From contig NZ_KB905814.1 of the NCBI RefSeq assembly GCF_000381025.1, positions 372,001 to 436,000 on the forward strand: a DNA stretch of 64,000 nt, in the 5' to 3' direction. Below, piece by piece: positions 25,495-35,098 of the stretch. A program made the position numbers and the translations under genes. Under the pieces are notes generated by a model. That model was not told the DNA's origin, did no database searches, and saw only the letters and a program-made list of their open reading frames with translations. Within the stretch, counting starts at the first letter, position 1, and the number at the start of each line of letters is the position of its first letter. The stretch is from Streptomyces sulphureus DSM 40104. Its GTDB lineage: Bacteria > Actinomycetota > Actinomycetes > Streptomycetales > Streptomycetaceae.

Positions 25495-25688
25495 ACACGC
25501 TGCGGCGCGCCGCGCGTTGGATGCGCTGGTACACGCGCGAGTTCACCGACGAGTCCGCCTACGAGCGGTACGTCGCGCACCTGCGCAACCACGATCCGCA
25601 CGCCGCCGTGCCCTCGCGCAGGGAGTTCGAGCGGAAGCGCACCGACGCACGGGAGGCCGACCCCACGGAAGGCTTCCGCTGCTGCTGA
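25491..25688 (+). CDS. YbdD/YjiX family small protein
   Basis: 65 residues, the same length as E. coli YbdD, with the family features WMRWYTREFTDESAYERYVAH, HDPHAAVPSRREFERKR and the C-terminal RCC. It overlaps cstA by four bases, so translation is coupled. It is thought to act with the transporter, but its mechanism is not established. GAGAGAGCGG lies upstream of the ATG. Confidence 0.9.
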   Translation: MNTLRRAARWMRWYTREFTDESAYERYVAHLRNHDPHAAVPSRREFERKRTDAREADPTEGFRCC

Positions 25689-25822
25689 CGTCGGGTTGCA
25701 AGAGCACCGAGGGGTCGCCGTGCGCGGCGGCCCCTCGGACACGGCGTCACACACCCGCCGGTGTACGGCAGAAGCCCTGGAGAGGACGTCCCGTACACCG
25801 GCGTCCGCTAGACGGACGGCGG

Positions 25823-26251
25823 GTGACGGGCACCCAACCCTCCTCTGAATTACGTGCGTTACGGCACTTAGATTCTCCAGACCCTCCCGCGCTCGTCGGC
25901 GGGCTCTCCACCCGCTGGTTCCACCGGTGGCCGCTGATCGCGGGCCGGGCCGTCGGCATGGTCTACGGCACACTCGCCGCGTACGGGGTCGCCGGCCCCA
26001 CGCAGGCGCACTTCGGCGGTAGCAACGCGGAGATCCCGCTGATCGGTGAGATCGGGTACATCGGCACCACCGCGTTCGTCCTCGACGTGCTGGTCACCGT
26101 CGCCGCCACGATCCTCCTGCGGGCCGTCAGGGCGCCCGACGGCATCGACGAGACCCGCCCGGACGACTACGCGGCGGACGCGGGCGACCCGCCGAACTCC
26201 CGTGTCGGAACCGCGGCTTCGGGCCGCGAGGAGCGTGCACCCGTGGCGTGA
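25823..26251 (+). pseudogene. Remnant of a sodium:solute symporter (C-terminal fragment)
   Basis: A 142-codon frame from a GTG at 25823. Only from about 25907 does it look like protein family sequence: TRWFHRWPLIAGRAVGMVYGT, GGSNAEIPLIGEIGYIGTTAF and DETRPDDYAADAGDP match the last two membrane segments and tail of MctP-like SSS symporters, which are normally over 500 residues. The preceding 80 residues have no such similarity and the rest of the symporter is missing from the window. This is best read as a decayed gene, though the fragment could still be translated. Its stop overlaps the next frame by GTGA. Confidence 0.7.
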
Positions 26252-26304
26252 TCCGGCCGCCGATCCGCGCGGAGGGGACGCCCCTGTCAGTGGGGCGCCC
26301 CATC

Positions 26305-26832
26305 ATGGACTCCATGGACATCACCGTACGGGCGGCCGGGCACGCCGAGCTGACGGCCGTCGGCGAACTCACCGCCGCCGCCTACCGCGTGGACGGCCTC
26401 CTCGACGCCGGGGACCCGTACCTCGACACCCTCGCCGACGCCGCGCGGCGTGCCGCCGGGGCCGAGCTGCTCGTCGCCTCCGAGCCGAAGGGGCCGCCGC
26501 TCGGCACCGTCACCTTCGCCGTCGCGGGCGGCGCCTTCGCCGAGGTCGCGCAGCCCGGCGAGGCGGAGTTCAGGATGCTGGCGGTGGCGGCCGAGGCACG
26601 CGGACGGGGCGTGGGCGAGACCCTCGTGCGGGCCTGCGTGGAGCGCGCGCGGCACCTCGGCCTCCGTCGCGTGGTGCTCTCCACCCAGCCCGCGATGCGT
26701 ACGGCCCACCGGCTCTACGAGCGCCTCGGCTTCGCCAGGGACCCCGCGCTCGACTGGCGTCCCGTCCCCGAAGTGCCGCTGTGGGGCTTCGCCTTGCCCC
26801 TCCCGCACCCGGAGATCCGGCACAACATCTAG
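26305..26832 (+). CDS. GNAT-family N-acetyltransferase
   Basis: 175 residues from the ATG at 26305; another ATG nine bases on would also work, and the open frame extends up to 26248. The fold is complete: IVRAAG-like start (DITVRAAGHAELTAVGELTA), motif A FRMLAVAAEARGRGVGETLV and motif B HLGLRRVVLSTQPAMRTAHRLYERLGF. Substrate unknown. It lies immediately before a cobalamin riboswitch but on the far side of the nrdA promoter region. Confidence 0.85.
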   Translation: MDSMDITVRAAGHAELTAVGELTAAAYRVDGLLDAGDPYLDTLADAARRAAGAELLVASEPKGPPLGTVTFAVAGGAFAEVAQPGEAEFRMLAVAAEARGRGVGETLVRACVERARHLGLRRVVLSTQPAMRTAHRLYERLGFARDPALDWRPVPEVPLWGFALPLPHPEIRHNI

Positions 26833-26861
26833 CAGGGCTCAGCAAGACCCTCCACCACATG

Positions 26862-27066
26862 TATGCTCGTCCCCGCTGCCGCCGCAGGGGAACCCGGTGC
26901 AAGTCCGGGACTGTCCCGCAACGGTGAGCGTGCCGCGTGCCGCCCAGGCACCGCGGGCGCGAGTCCGGTCACCTGCCGGCAGTTTCGACGACGCACCGGG
27001 CCTCGGGGATTGGGCCGGCGGACGCGTGCGGTGACACCCGTGCGCGTGGCGACCCTCCGAGGCCCA
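26862..27066 (+). ncRNA. Cobalamin (AdoCbl) riboswitch controlling nrdAB
   Basis: The conserved core is unmistakable: GGGGAACCCGGTG and AAGTCCGGGACTGTCCCGCA in 26887-26920, ACGGTGAG next, and GAGTCCGGTCACCTGCC at 26961-26977 (the B12 box region). Downstream, GGGCCTCGG (26998-27006) can pair with CCGAGGCCC (27057-27065), while CCCTCC (27053-27058) can pair with GGAGGG (27075-27080), the nrdA ribosome-binding site. These two pairings share bases 27057-27058, so they exclude each other and form a translational on/off switch. In Streptomyces such an element represses the class Ia reductase when B12 supports the class II enzyme. Confidence 0.93.
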
Positions 27067-27087
27067 TGAGCCAAGGAGGGCCACTCC

Positions 27088-29493
27088 ATGACGACGACGG
27101 CCGGAACCGAACCCGCGCTGGCCGCTCCGCGTCCATCCGCGCCGCGCGAGGACGCGGCCGAGGACACCGCCGGCAAGGAGCTGCTGCGCACCCTCACCAC
27201 CCTCACCCTCGACCTCCCCGCCACAGACCCCGGCCGCGTCGCCGCCGCCGCGCTCCGCAGCCGCGGCCCCCGAGCCGACGCCGCCGAGCTCCGCGACCTG
27301 GCGACCGACGCGGCGGCGGGGCTCATCGCCGAGGACCCCGCGTACTCCCGGCTCGCGGCCCGCCTGCTGAGCCGTACGATCCGCGACGAGAGCGCGGCGC
27401 AGGGCGCGGTCTCCTTCTCCGCCTCGATCGCCGTCGGCCTGCGCGAGGGCCTCATCTCCCCGCGCACCGCCGAGTTCACGGCCCGGCACGCCGAGCGGCT
27501 CGACGCACTCGTCGACGACGCCGTCGCCGAGGGCGCCGACGACCGGTTCGAGTACTTCGGCCTCCGCACCGTCCACGCCCGCTACCTGCTGCGCCACCCC
27601 CGCACCCGCCGAGTCGTCGAGCAGCCGCAGCACTTCCTCCTCCGCGTCGCCTGCGGCCTCGCAGACGAGAGCCTTCCGGACCCGGTCGCCGACGTCGCCG
27701 AGGTGTACGCGCTGATGAGCCGCCTCGCCTACCTGCCTTCCTCGCCCACCCTCTTCAACTCCGGCACGAGGCACCCGCAGATGTCCTCGTGCTACCTCCT
27801 CGACTCCCCCAAGGACGAGCTCGACTCGCTCTACGAGCGCTACCACCAGGTCGCACGCCTCTCGAAGTACGCCGGCGGCATCGGGCTCCCCTTCTCCCGC
27901 GTCCGCGCCCGCGGTTCGCTCATCCGGGGGACCAACGGCCGCTCGGCCGGCATCGTCCCGTTCCTGCGCACGCTCGACGCCTCGGTCGCCGCGGTGAACC
28001 AGGGCGGCCGCCGCAAGGGCGCCGCCTGCGTCTACCTGGAGACGTGGCACGCCGACATCGAGGAGTTCCTCGAACTGCGCGACAACACGGGCGAGGACGC
28101 CCGCCGCACCCACAACCTCAACCTCGCCAACTGGGTCCCCGACGAGTTCATGCGCCGCGTCGAGGCCGACGCCGACTGGTCGCTCTTCTCGCCCGCCGAC
28201 GTACCGGAGTTGACCGACCTGTGGGGAGAAGAGTTCGAAACCGCCTACCGCCGCGCCGAGGCCGAGGGACGGCAGGTGCGCACCGTCCCGGCGCGCGGCC
28301 TCTACGCCCGGATGATGCGCACCCTCGCGCAGACCGGCAACGGCTGGATGGCGTTCAAGGACACCGCCAACCGCACGGCCAACCAGACGGCCCTGCCCGG
28401 CAACGTCGTCCACTCCTCCAACCTCTGCACGGAGATCCTGGAGGTCTCGGGCGACGACGAGACCGCCGTCTGCAACCTCGGCTCCGTCAACCTCGCCGCG
28501 CACCTCACGCCCGAGGGCGACGTCGACTGGGAGCGCCTCGACGCCACCGTCCGCACCGCGGTGCGCTTCCTCGACCGCGTCGTCGACACCAACTACTACC
28601 CGACGACGCAGGCGTCGGCCTCCAACTCCCGCTGGCGCCCCGTCGGTCTGGGCATGATGGGGCTCCAGGACGTCCTCTTCCGCAACCGGCTCCCCTTCGA
28701 CTCCGCCGAGGCGCGGGAGCTCTCCACCCGCATCGCCGAGCGGATCATGCTCGCCGCCTATGAGACGTCGGCCGAGCTCGCCGAGGCGCACGGCCCGCAC
28801 CCCGCCTGGGAGGAGACCCGCACGGCGCGGGGCGTCCTCCACCCCGACCACTACCCCGAGCACGCCGACTCCTCGGCATGGCCCGCGCGTTGGGAGGCGC
28901 TGCGGGGCCGCGTCGCCCGCACCGGCATGCGGAACTCGCTCCTCCTCGCCGTCGCGCCGACGGCGACGATCGCCGCGATCGCCGGCGCCTACGAGTGCAT
29001 CGAGCCGCAGGTGAGCAACCTCTTCAAGCGCGAGACGCTCAGCGGCGAGTTCCTCCAGGTCAACACGTACCTCGTCGAAGAGCTGAAGCAGCGCGGGCTC
29101 TGGGACGCGCACACGCGCGAGGCGCTGCGCTCCTCCGGCGGCTCCGTCCAGGAGTTGGAGGGCCTCCCCGAGGACCTCCGCACCCTCTTCCGCACGGCCT
29201 GGGAACTGCCGCAGCGCGCCCTCATCGACATGGCGGCGGCACGCACCCCATACCTCGACCAGGGCCACTCCCTCAACCTCTTCATGGCCTCGCCGACGAT
29301 CGGCAAGCTCAGCTCGATGTACGCGTACGCCTGGAAGCGCGGCATCAAGACCACCTACTACCTGCGCTCGCGCCCCGCCACCCGGATCGCACGTGCCGCC
29401 GCGGGCGCGACGGCGGAGACCGCCGCCACCGGCCAACAGGCCGCCGACACCTGCTCCCTTGAGAACCCCGAGACCTGCGAGGCATGCCAGTGA
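27088..29493 (+). CDS. nrdA: Ribonucleoside-diphosphate reductase, class Ia large subunit NrdA
   Basis: 801 residues. The active-site landmarks are TLFNSGTRHPQMSSCYLLD, the Cys-x-Glu motif in SSNLCTEILEVS, CNLGSVNLAAHL, and the C-terminal CxxC of ETCEACQ that exchanges disulfides with thioredoxin-type donors. AAGGAGGG lies 7 nt before the ATG. The protein reduces NDPs to dNDPs with NrdB. The AdoCbl riboswitch directly upstream makes it an enzyme used when B12 is short. Confidence 0.95.
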   Translation: MTTTAGTEPALAAPRPSAPREDAAEDTAGKELLRTLTTLTLDLPATDPGRVAAAALRSRGPRADAAELRDLATDAAAGLIAEDPAYSRLAARLLSRTIRDESAAQGAVSFSASIAVGLREGLISPRTAEFTARHAERLDALVDDAVAEGADDRFEYFGLRTVHARYLLRHPRTRRVVEQPQHFLLRVACGLADESLPDPVADVAEVYALMSRLAYLPSSPTLFNSGTRHPQMSSCYLLDSPKDELDSLYERYHQVARLSKYAGGIGLPFSRVRARGSLIRGTNGRSAGIVPFLRTLDASVAAVNQGGRRKGAACVYLETWHADIEEFLELRDNTGEDARRTHNLNLANWVPDEFMRRVEADADWSLFSPADVPELTDLWGEEFETAYRRAEAEGRQVRTVPARGLYARMMRTLAQTGNGWMAFKDTANRTANQTALPGNVVHSSNLCTEILEVSGDDETAVCNLGSVNLAAHLTPEGDVDWERLDATVRTAVRFLDRVVDTNYYPTTQASASNSRWRPVGLGMMGLQDVLFRNRLPFDSAEARELSTRIAERIMLAAYETSAELAEAHGPHPAWEETRTARGVLHPDHYPEHADSSAWPARWEALRGRVARTGMRNSLLLAVAPTATIAAIAGAYECIEPQVSNLFKRETLSGEFLQVNTYLVEELKQRGLWDAHTREALRSSGGSVQELEGLPEDLRTLFRTAWELPQRALIDMAAARTPYLDQGHSLNLFMASPTIGKLSSMYAYAWKRGIKTTYYLRSRPATRIARAAAGATAETAATGQQAADTCSLENPETCEACQ

Positions 29494-30566
29494 CCACCGC
29501 CGCCGACCACACGACCGCCGACGCACGCGAGGAATCCGGCCGACGGAACCTGCTCGACCCGGGCTTCGAACTCACCCTGCGCCCCATGCGCTACCCGCAC
29601 TTCTACGAGCGCTACCGCGACGCCATCAAGAACACCTGGACCGTCGAGGAGGTCGACCTCCACTCCGACCTCGACGACCTCGCCCGACTCTCCCCCGGCG
29701 AACAGCACTTGATCAGCAGGCTCGTCGCGTTCTTCGCCACCGGCGACTCGATCGTCGCCAACAACCTCGTGCTCTCGCTCTACAAGCACATCAACTCGCC
29801 GGAGGCCCGCCTCTACCTCTCGCGGCAGCTCTTCGAGGAGGCCGTCCACGTCCAGTTCTATCTGACGCTGCTCGACACCTACCTCCCCGACCACGACGAG
29901 CGCGTCCGCGCCTTCGCCGCCGTGGAGAACATCCCGTCGATCCGCGAGAAGGCGCAGTTCTGCTTCCGGTGGATGGCCGCGCTCGAAGGCGAGGACGGCA
30001 GCGGGTCCCAACCGGTCGAGCGGCTGGAGAGCCGCGAGGACCGCCGCCGCTTCCTCCTCAACCTCATCTGCTTCGCCGCCTGCATCGAGGGGCTCTTCTT
30101 CTACGGCGCCTTCGCCTACGTCTACTGGTTCCGCTCCCGCGGGCTGCTCCACGGCCTCGCCACCGGCACCAACTGGGTCTTCAGGGACGAGTCGATGCAC
30201 ATGTCCTTCGCCTTCGACGTCGTCGACACCGTCCGCGAGGAGGAGCCCGAACTCTTCGACGAGGAGCTGGAGAAGGAGGTGGTGCAGATGCTTGACGACG
30301 CGGTCGCCGCCGAGCTCCAGTTCGCCGAGGACCTCTGCGGGGACGGGCTGCCCGGCATGAACACCGAATCGATGCGCGCGTACCTCCAGGCCGTCGCCGA
30401 CCAGCGGCTCGCACGGCTCGGCTTCGCCACGCGGTACGGGGCGCAGAACCCGTTCTCCTTCATGGAGTTGCAGAACGTCGACGAGCTCACCAACTTCTTC
30501 GAGCGCCGGGTCTCCGCCTACCAGGTCGCCGTCGAGGGCTCCGTCAGCCTGGACGACGACTTCTGA
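29490..30566 (+). CDS. nrdB: Ribonucleoside-diphosphate reductase, class Ia small subunit NrdB
   Basis: 358 residues from the GTG at 29490, which overlaps the nrdA stop (GTGA) and has GAGG 7 nt upstream; an ATG at 29484 is less well spaced. The diiron ligands and the radical tyrosine appear in EEAVHVQFY (Glu, His, and Tyr four residues after His), with the other ligands in EGLFFYGAF and DESMHMSF. No nrdS-like AraC regulator follows: a strong terminator and the convergent def gene come directly after. Confidence 0.93.
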   Translation: MTTAADHTTADAREESGRRNLLDPGFELTLRPMRYPHFYERYRDAIKNTWTVEEVDLHSDLDDLARLSPGEQHLISRLVAFFATGDSIVANNLVLSLYKHINSPEARLYLSRQLFEEAVHVQFYLTLLDTYLPDHDERVRAFAAVENIPSIREKAQFCFRWMAALEGEDGSGSQPVERLESREDRRRFLLNLICFAACIEGLFFYGAFAYVYWFRSRGLLHGLATGTNWVFRDESMHMSFAFDVVDTVREEEPELFDEELEKEVVQMLDDAVAAELQFAEDLCGDGLPGMNTESMRAYLQAVADQRLARLGFATRYGAQNPFSFMELQNVDELTNFFERRVSAYQVAVEGSVSLDDDF

Positions 30567-30573
30567 GCGCACG

Positions 30574-30607
30574 CGGTGCCGGCGCCCGGGCGGGGGCGCC
30601 GGCACCG
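30574..30607. terminator. Bidirectional terminator between nrdB and def
   Basis: A perfect 14-bp stem (30574-30587 with 30594-30607) and a 6-nt loop occupy the 54-bp gap between the convergent genes. Confidence 0.8.
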
Positions 30608-30620
30608 TCGTCGGGGTGTG

Positions 30621-31268
30621 TCAGGCGTTGGGAACCGTCTCGTAGCGCGGCGTCGACTCGCTCATCTGCCGCAGGACGTCCTTGCGTTCACGCTTGGAGA
30701 GGCGGTCGATGTAGAGGTAGCCGTAGAGGTGGTCGGTCTCGTGCTGGAGGCAGCGGGCGAAGTAGCCGGTGCCGCGGACGGCGATCGGCTTCCCCTCCGC
30801 GTCCTGGCCGCGGACGACCGCGTAGTCGGGGCGGGCCAGCTCCATCGAGGCGCCGGGGACGGAGAGGCAGCCCTCGCCCGAGTCGTCGAGGTTCCGCTGG
30901 GCGGCGGGGAGTTCGTCGAGCACGGGGTTGCAGACGACGCCGACATGGCGCACGCCCTCGTCGTCCTGGCAGTCGTAGACGAAGACCTTCAGATCGACGC
31001 CGACCTGGTTCGCCGCGAGCCCGACGCCCTCCGCGGCACGCTGGCTGGCGAACATGTCGTCGACGAGCGACGCGAGTTCACCGCCGAACTCCGTGACGTC
31101 CTTGCACTCGTGGTGGAGGACCGGGTTACCGACGACGGTGATCGGCCGAGCGGTCCCCCGCTCCCGATGAGCGGACTCGCGCTTCCCCGCGTCCTTGGTG
31201 TCGTCGACGAACTCCGTTCCGCCTTCCGCGGAGACGGAACCGGACTTCGTACCCTGCTGCTGCGCCAT
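30621..31268 (-). CDS. def: Peptide deformylase
   Basis: 215 residues from the ATG at 31268. All three deformylase motifs are present: [18 protein letters not shown] and the metal-binding QHETDHLYG. It removes the formyl group from nascent proteins. The N terminus carries a 40-residue polar extension before the core ([12 protein letters not shown]), common in actinobacterial paralogues. The upstream ribosome-binding site is weak (GGAAGG at 11 nt). Confidence 0.93.
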   Translation of the reverse strand: MAQQQGTKSGSVSAEGGTEFVDDTKDAGKRESAHRERGTARPITVVGNPVLHHECKDVTEFGGELASLVDDMFASQRAAEGVGLAANQVGVDLKVFVYDCQDDEGVRHVGVVCNPVLDELPAAQRNLDDSGEGCLSVPGASMELARPDYAVVRGQDAEGKPIAVRGTGYFARCLQHETDHLYGYLYIDRLSKRERKDVLRQMSESTPRYETVPNA

Positions 31269-31330
31269 GCCGCCGTAAGCCTTCCTCACACAGATCTGTC
31301 GCCGTACAGGGTACGGGGCGGCGCGAGGGC

Positions 31331-32332
31331 TCAGCAGACCTCTTCCAGATCGCGCCACTCGCGGGTGTCCGGGCTGTCCGCGACCCAGCCGTCGAGGAGT
31401 CCGCGCACGAGCCCGGGCGGCGCCGCGAGGCCGCACTCGCGCTCGGGCACCCACATCTCTCCGGGGCCGCCCTGCGTCATGTGACCGAGGGGGCCCGGGT
31501 GGCCGGGCGAGCTGTGGTCGTGCGGGTCGGCTTGGGGGGCGCCGTCGCCCTCGTCGGCTGGCATGGCGCTCTCCGAGCACGAGCGGCAGAGGAGGCGGAC
31601 CGACGAGGACCAGTCCTCGGCCGCGAACCCGGCCTCGGCGGCGAGCCGTTCCAGCGCGTCCCTGTCGGCCTCGGAGGCGGCCTCCAGCATCACGACCCAG
31701 GTGGGCACGGGCGAGGGCGCCCACAATTCGATCTCGTCGAAGACCGGATAGCGCGGGCCTGCCGACGTGGTGCGCTCGCCGTGCGGCACCCCGTCGTGGA
31801 GGACGACCTCGCCCCAGCGCCGGCCCGACGAGGGCAGCGGGATGCTCTGCACCTCGACGCGCGCCGGGTCGATCCGCCGACCCCAGACGACCTCCGCCTC
31901 GCCCTCGGGCGAGAGACGCACGGCGGCGCTGCCCAACTGCATGTCCCGCGGCTCGATTGCCGCACCGCTGCCGTGCGTCTCGCCGGGGACGCGCAGCCCG
32001 TACGCCTGCCAGGCGCGCCTGGCGAGGGGCCAGTCCTGGAGCGCGGTCGCCGCGATGCCGACGTTCCACCAGTCGGGGGCGCCCTCCTCGCGCTCCAGGA
32101 GCGCGACGGCGCGGAGCCCGGCGGAGCGCGCCTGCTCCCAGTCGTGCCGGAACTTGTGCAGCAGGGCGAGGTTGAACCAGGACTCGGAGAGCCACGGTTC
32201 GAGATCGGCCGCACGGGAGAGCAGGGCGCCGGCGTCCTCGTAGCGCCCGTCCCCGATGAGCGTGAACGCGCGGTCGGTGGCCTGCCGCCACGAGGCGGAG
32301 GGCCGATGCCGCACCTTGCCGAAGATCCTCAC
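31331..32332 (-). CDS. Tetratricopeptide repeat protein, conserved in Streptomyces
   Basis: 333 residues from the GTG at 32332 ([16 protein letters not shown]). Two to three TPR units ([42 protein letters not shown]) precede a beta-rich domain of unknown type ([21 protein letters not shown]). A CxxC at LLCRSCSES and a His/Gly-rich insert ([16 protein letters not shown]) follow. I recognise it as conserved next to rsrA-sigR but know of no function. The longer open frame upstream is not supported by similarity. Confidence 0.8.
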   Translation of the reverse strand: MRIFGKVRHRPSASWRQATDRAFTLIGDGRYEDAGALLSRAADLEPWLSESWFNLALLHKFRHDWEQARSAGLRAVALLEREEGAPDWWNVGIAATALQDWPLARRAWQAYGLRVPGETHGSGAAIEPRDMQLGSAAVRLSPEGEAEVVWGRRIDPARVEVQSIPLPSSGRRWGEVVLHDGVPHGERTTSAGPRYPVFDEIELWAPSPVPTWVVMLEAASEADRDALERLAAEAGFAAEDWSSSVRLLCRSCSESAMPADEGDGAPQADPHDHSSPGHPGPLGHMTQGGPGEMWVPERECGLAAPPGLVRGLLDGWVADSPDTREWRDLEEVC

Positions 32333-33007
32333 AGTGTCCCGCCTGATTCCCGCCTGTCGCTTGGCTGCTGGGCTTTCTGCGCCGCACTCGCGGTCTGCGT
32401 CCCCGCCGTCACCGCCCGCGTGGGCGGCCGTGCGCGGTACGCGGGTTTCCCGTTTCGCATCCAACCATGCCCGCCCGGGTGCGCGCGCACTACCCGAGCG
32501 TCGGGCGGCCTGCTCGGCAGTGCGTCCGGCGCCTCGCCCGAAGCGCCGCCAGTGAGTGCCTACCCGCCATCCGGCAGGGAATCTCAAGGGAGTTGGGGTT
32601 CTTCTCGTGAACCTTCGGTGAGTGCCGTCACCCCCGGTAGCCGCGGACGGGCGGTACGCGTCCACTCCGTCGTACGTATCCGTACGGCGGCGCAGGCAGC
32701 GGGAGTGCGCGCCGCGCAGGGGCAGGCACGCAGCGTGTGCGTGCGGTTGTGCGAAGACGGGTCGCGGTCGCGAGTTCCGGGCCCCAAGCGCGGCGCGGGA
32801 ACGGCCTGTTCGGGCCGTGGGGAACGGGTGGACGGGCAACGCGCGCGGCGCACGGCAGCGTCAACGCGCTGCCCCGTAAGGGGGCTTGACGGTTCACAGC
32901 GGCGGGCCGCATCGAAGCACGCCCCAACGGGACCGCAGCGCAGGGGAGTTCGACGAGGCGACCGGCCGAGCCGTCGCCGCGTGCAGGGGCGTTCACCGCC
33001 CCGGGGC
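32333..33007. other. 675-base intergenic stretch
   Basis: Lies between the start of the TPR gene and the end of rsrA. It should hold the TPR-gene promoter at its left end and the rsrA terminator at its right end, where GGGGCG-TTCAC-CGCCCC (32986-33002) forms a short hairpin. The many open frames are shadows typical of GC-rich DNA; none has a ribosome-binding site plus family similarity. I see no RNA gene. Confidence 0.4.
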
Positions 33008-33382
33008 TCACTCGGCGAGCCGGCCGGCCTTCGGGCTCTCGGACGTGCCCTCCTCGGCGGCGCCCTCCCCGGACGCCGGAGCGGCCCCCTCCTCGTCCGG
33101 GCAACGCTCCGCCGAGCCGGACTGCTGCCCGGCGCGGATCACCTCGATCCGGCCCATCACCTTGGCCCGGAGGTCGGCGGGAACCTCGTCGTGGCCGCAG
33201 CAGCGGCGGACGAGCTTCTTGACCTCCTGCTCCAAGCCGTACTTCTCGAAGCAGGGCGAGCACTCGTCGAAGTGCTCCCGGAACTTGGCACGGTCCCGGT
33301 CGGGCATCTCCTGATCCAGGTACTCGTAGAGGTGGTCGAGCACCTCCGAGCACTCCGTCTCATGCGGCTCTCCGCAACTCAT
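33008..33382 (-). CDS. rsrA: Zinc anti-sigma factor RsrA
   Basis: 124 residues. The redox site matches the known RsrA numbering: Cys3, Cys11, His37, Cys41, Cys44, Cys61 and Cys62, with the ZAS motif HFDECSPC. Oxidation of the thiols releases SigR. The acidic C-terminal tail of about 40 residues (rich in Glu, Ala, Gly, Ser) is longer than the folded core needs. The ATG overlaps the sigR stop (ATGA), tying the two products together. Confidence 0.94.
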   Translation of the reverse strand: MSCGEPHETECSEVLDHLYEYLDQEMPDRDRAKFREHFDECSPCFEKYGLEQEVKKLVRRCCGHDEVPADLRAKVMGRIEVIRAGQQSGSAERCPDEEGAAPASGEGAAEEGTSESPKAGRLAE

Positions 33383-34203
33383 GAGCCTGAGCCTTTCCCC
33401 TCGCGCGACCCGTCGGACACGGCACCCGCCGGTACGAGCCCGCGCTCGCGCGCGTAGTCCTCCAGCATGCCGCGTAGCTGACGACGGCCGCGGTGGAGCC
33501 GGGACATCACCGTCCCGATGGGTGTCCCCATGATGTCCGCGATCTCCTTGTACGCAAAGCCCTCGACGTCGGCGAGGTAGACCGCGATCCGGAACTCCTC
33601 GGGGATCTCCTGGAGCGCGCGCTTCACGTCCGAGTCGGGGAGGTGGTCGAGCGCCTGCGCCTCGGCGGAGCGCAGCCCCGTCGACATGTGCGACTCGGCG
33701 CGCGCGAGCTGCCAGTCCTCGATCTCCTCGGCGGCACTCCGCTGGGGTTCCCGCTGCTTCTTGCGGTAGTTGTTGATGAAGGTGTTGGTGAGGATCCGGT
33801 ACAGCCAGGCCTTGAGGTTGGTGCCCCGCCGGAACTGGTGGAACGACGCGTACGCCTTCGCGTACGTCTCCTGCACCAGGTCCTCCGCGTCGGCCGGGTT
33901 CCGCGTCATCCGCAGGGCCGCCGAATACATCTGGTCCAGGAAGGCGAGCGCATCACGCTCGAAGCGAGCGCTCCGCTCCTCCTCCGTCTCCTGCTCTGCG
34001 TCTGAGCCGTCCTCGGTGCGCGCGACCGGACCCACCTCCTTCTCCGGAACTGCGGCGAACCCGATCGCAGGTTCGCCCGAATCGGAGAATAGACGACGAT
34101 CCGCGGTGCCCGCCGCTCGAACCTTCGAGTCACCGGACAGCGCCAGCGTTGCCCAGTCCAGGTCAGCGGCCTGAGGACGCTCCGGGCAAGCGACAGAACC
34201 CAT
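33379..34203 (-). CDS. sigR: ECF sigma factor SigR, with a long (SigR') and a short form
   Basis: From the ATG at 34203 (AAGGAG 9 nt upstream) the product has 274 residues; from the internal GTG at 34035 (GGAGAAGGAG adjacent) it has 218. The ECF core begins near [21 protein letters not shown], with region 2 [20 protein letters not shown] and region 4 [21 protein letters not shown]. In S. coelicolor the 55-residue extension defines an unstable SigR' made from the SigR-dependent promoter. The same layout is visible here: a 56-residue extension and a SigR-type promoter just upstream. The regulon is the thiol-oxidative stress response (thioredoxin, mycothiol). Confidence 0.94.
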   Translation of the reverse strand: MGSVACPERPQAADLDWATLALSGDSKVRAAGTADRRLFSDSGEPAIGFAAVPEKEVGPVARTEDGSDAEQETEEERSARFERDALAFLDQMYSAALRMTRNPADAEDLVQETYAKAYASFHQFRRGTNLKAWLYRILTNTFINNYRKKQREPQRSAAEEIEDWQLARAESHMSTGLRSAEAQALDHLPDSDVKRALQEIPEEFRIAVYLADVEGFAYKEIADIMGTPIGTVMSRLHRGRRQLRGMLEDYARERGLVPAGAVSDGSREGKGSGS

Positions 34204-34293
34204 ACGGGCGGCTCCTTCTCGTGATACTGCTGCTCGACAGGGTGTACGCGGACGGTCACGCATAGGCCCTCTCACGGCACCTACACCTCGCAC

Positions 34294-34319
34294 AACAGCA
34301 GGACCGCACGGTGCATTCC
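34294..34319 (-). promoter_or_regulatory. SigR-dependent promoter of sigR-rsrA
   Basis: Read on the minus strand: GGAAT (34319-34315), 18 nt, GTT (34296-34294), which is the SigR consensus GGAAT-N18/19-GTT. Its transcript would start about 85 nt before the long-form ATG at 34203, giving positive autoregulation. Confidence 0.82.
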
Positions 34320-34399
34320 CGCGGCCGCAGGGCGCGTTGGGGCCTCGGCACCTCCGCACCCCGCGCCTCCCCGAGCTGTGCGGGCGCACACGTGAAAGG

Positions 34400-35038
34400 T
34401 CAACTCCCCAGGCGCTCGGTCCATCCCGCCACCGCGTCGGTGAGCACCGTCAGCGCCTCCTCCTGCGTCGTCCCCCCGCGCTTCGGCACGGCGAACCCGT
34501 GGTCGCCACCGGGCACCCCGGCCAGTTCCCACCCGGCGGGGAGCGCCGGAAACTCCTCGGGCCTCCCGAAGGGATCGCGCTCCCCCTGCACCACGAGCAC
34601 CGGCACCCCCGCGCCCAGCAACTCGTCCGCACGGGACTTCTCCGGCTTCCCCGGCGGGTGGAGCGGGAACGAGAGCGCCACCACCGCCTCGGCGCCGAGC
34701 TCCCCCGCCGTGCGGCAGGCGACCCGCGCCCCCGCGCTGCGCCCGCCGGCGACCACCGGGACCCCGGCCGCGAGGAGCGCCGGCCACACCTCGCGCCAGC
34801 CGGCGTCGAGCGTCTTCGGAGCGGGAGCGACTTTCTTGCCCGCCACCCGCCACGGCTGCTCGACGAGCGCCACCGTCACACCAGCGCGCGGAAGCGCACC
34901 GGCGAGCGCCGCGAGGTCGCGCGCCTCGACACCGCCGCCGGCTCCGTGACCGAGGGCGAGGACGGTCCGCGGGTCCTCGGCGGGGTGCCAGGTGACGCGG
35001 GCCGTACCCGCCGAGGTCTCGATCGTCTCTTTGTCCAT
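34400..35038 (-). CDS. Alpha/beta-hydrolase (KANL3/Tex30-like, dienelactone hydrolase fold)
   Basis: 212 residues from the ATG at 35038, where AGGA is 8 nt upstream; an ATG at 35047 has no spacing. The nucleophile elbow is [10 protein letters not shown], the oxyanion strand [12 protein letters not shown], the acid [10 protein letters not shown] and the His [11 protein letters not shown]. The overall form is that of small cytosolic esterase-like hydrolases of unknown substrate. The gene reads toward sigR and ends within 80 nt of the SigR promoter. Confidence 0.85.
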   Translation of the reverse strand: MDKETIETSAGTARVTWHPAEDPRTVLALGHGAGGGVEARDLAALAGALPRAGVTVALVEQPWRVAGKKVAPAPKTLDAGWREVWPALLAAGVPVVAGGRSAGARVACRTAGELGAEAVVALSFPLHPPGKPEKSRADELLGAGVPVLVVQGERDPFGRPEEFPALPAGWELAGVPGGDHGFAVPKRGGTTQEEALTVLTDAVAGWTERLGS

Positions 35039-35098
35039 GCTCTGCATCCTGCCGTGCCGGGGACGGGCAAGTGGCGGCGGCCGGCCGGGGGTTCGGAC

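Noticed and set aside
32578..32600. GGAAT followed by GTT resembling another SigR promoter
   Set aside because: The spacer is 15 nt rather than 18 or 19, and no gene starts downstream on that strand.
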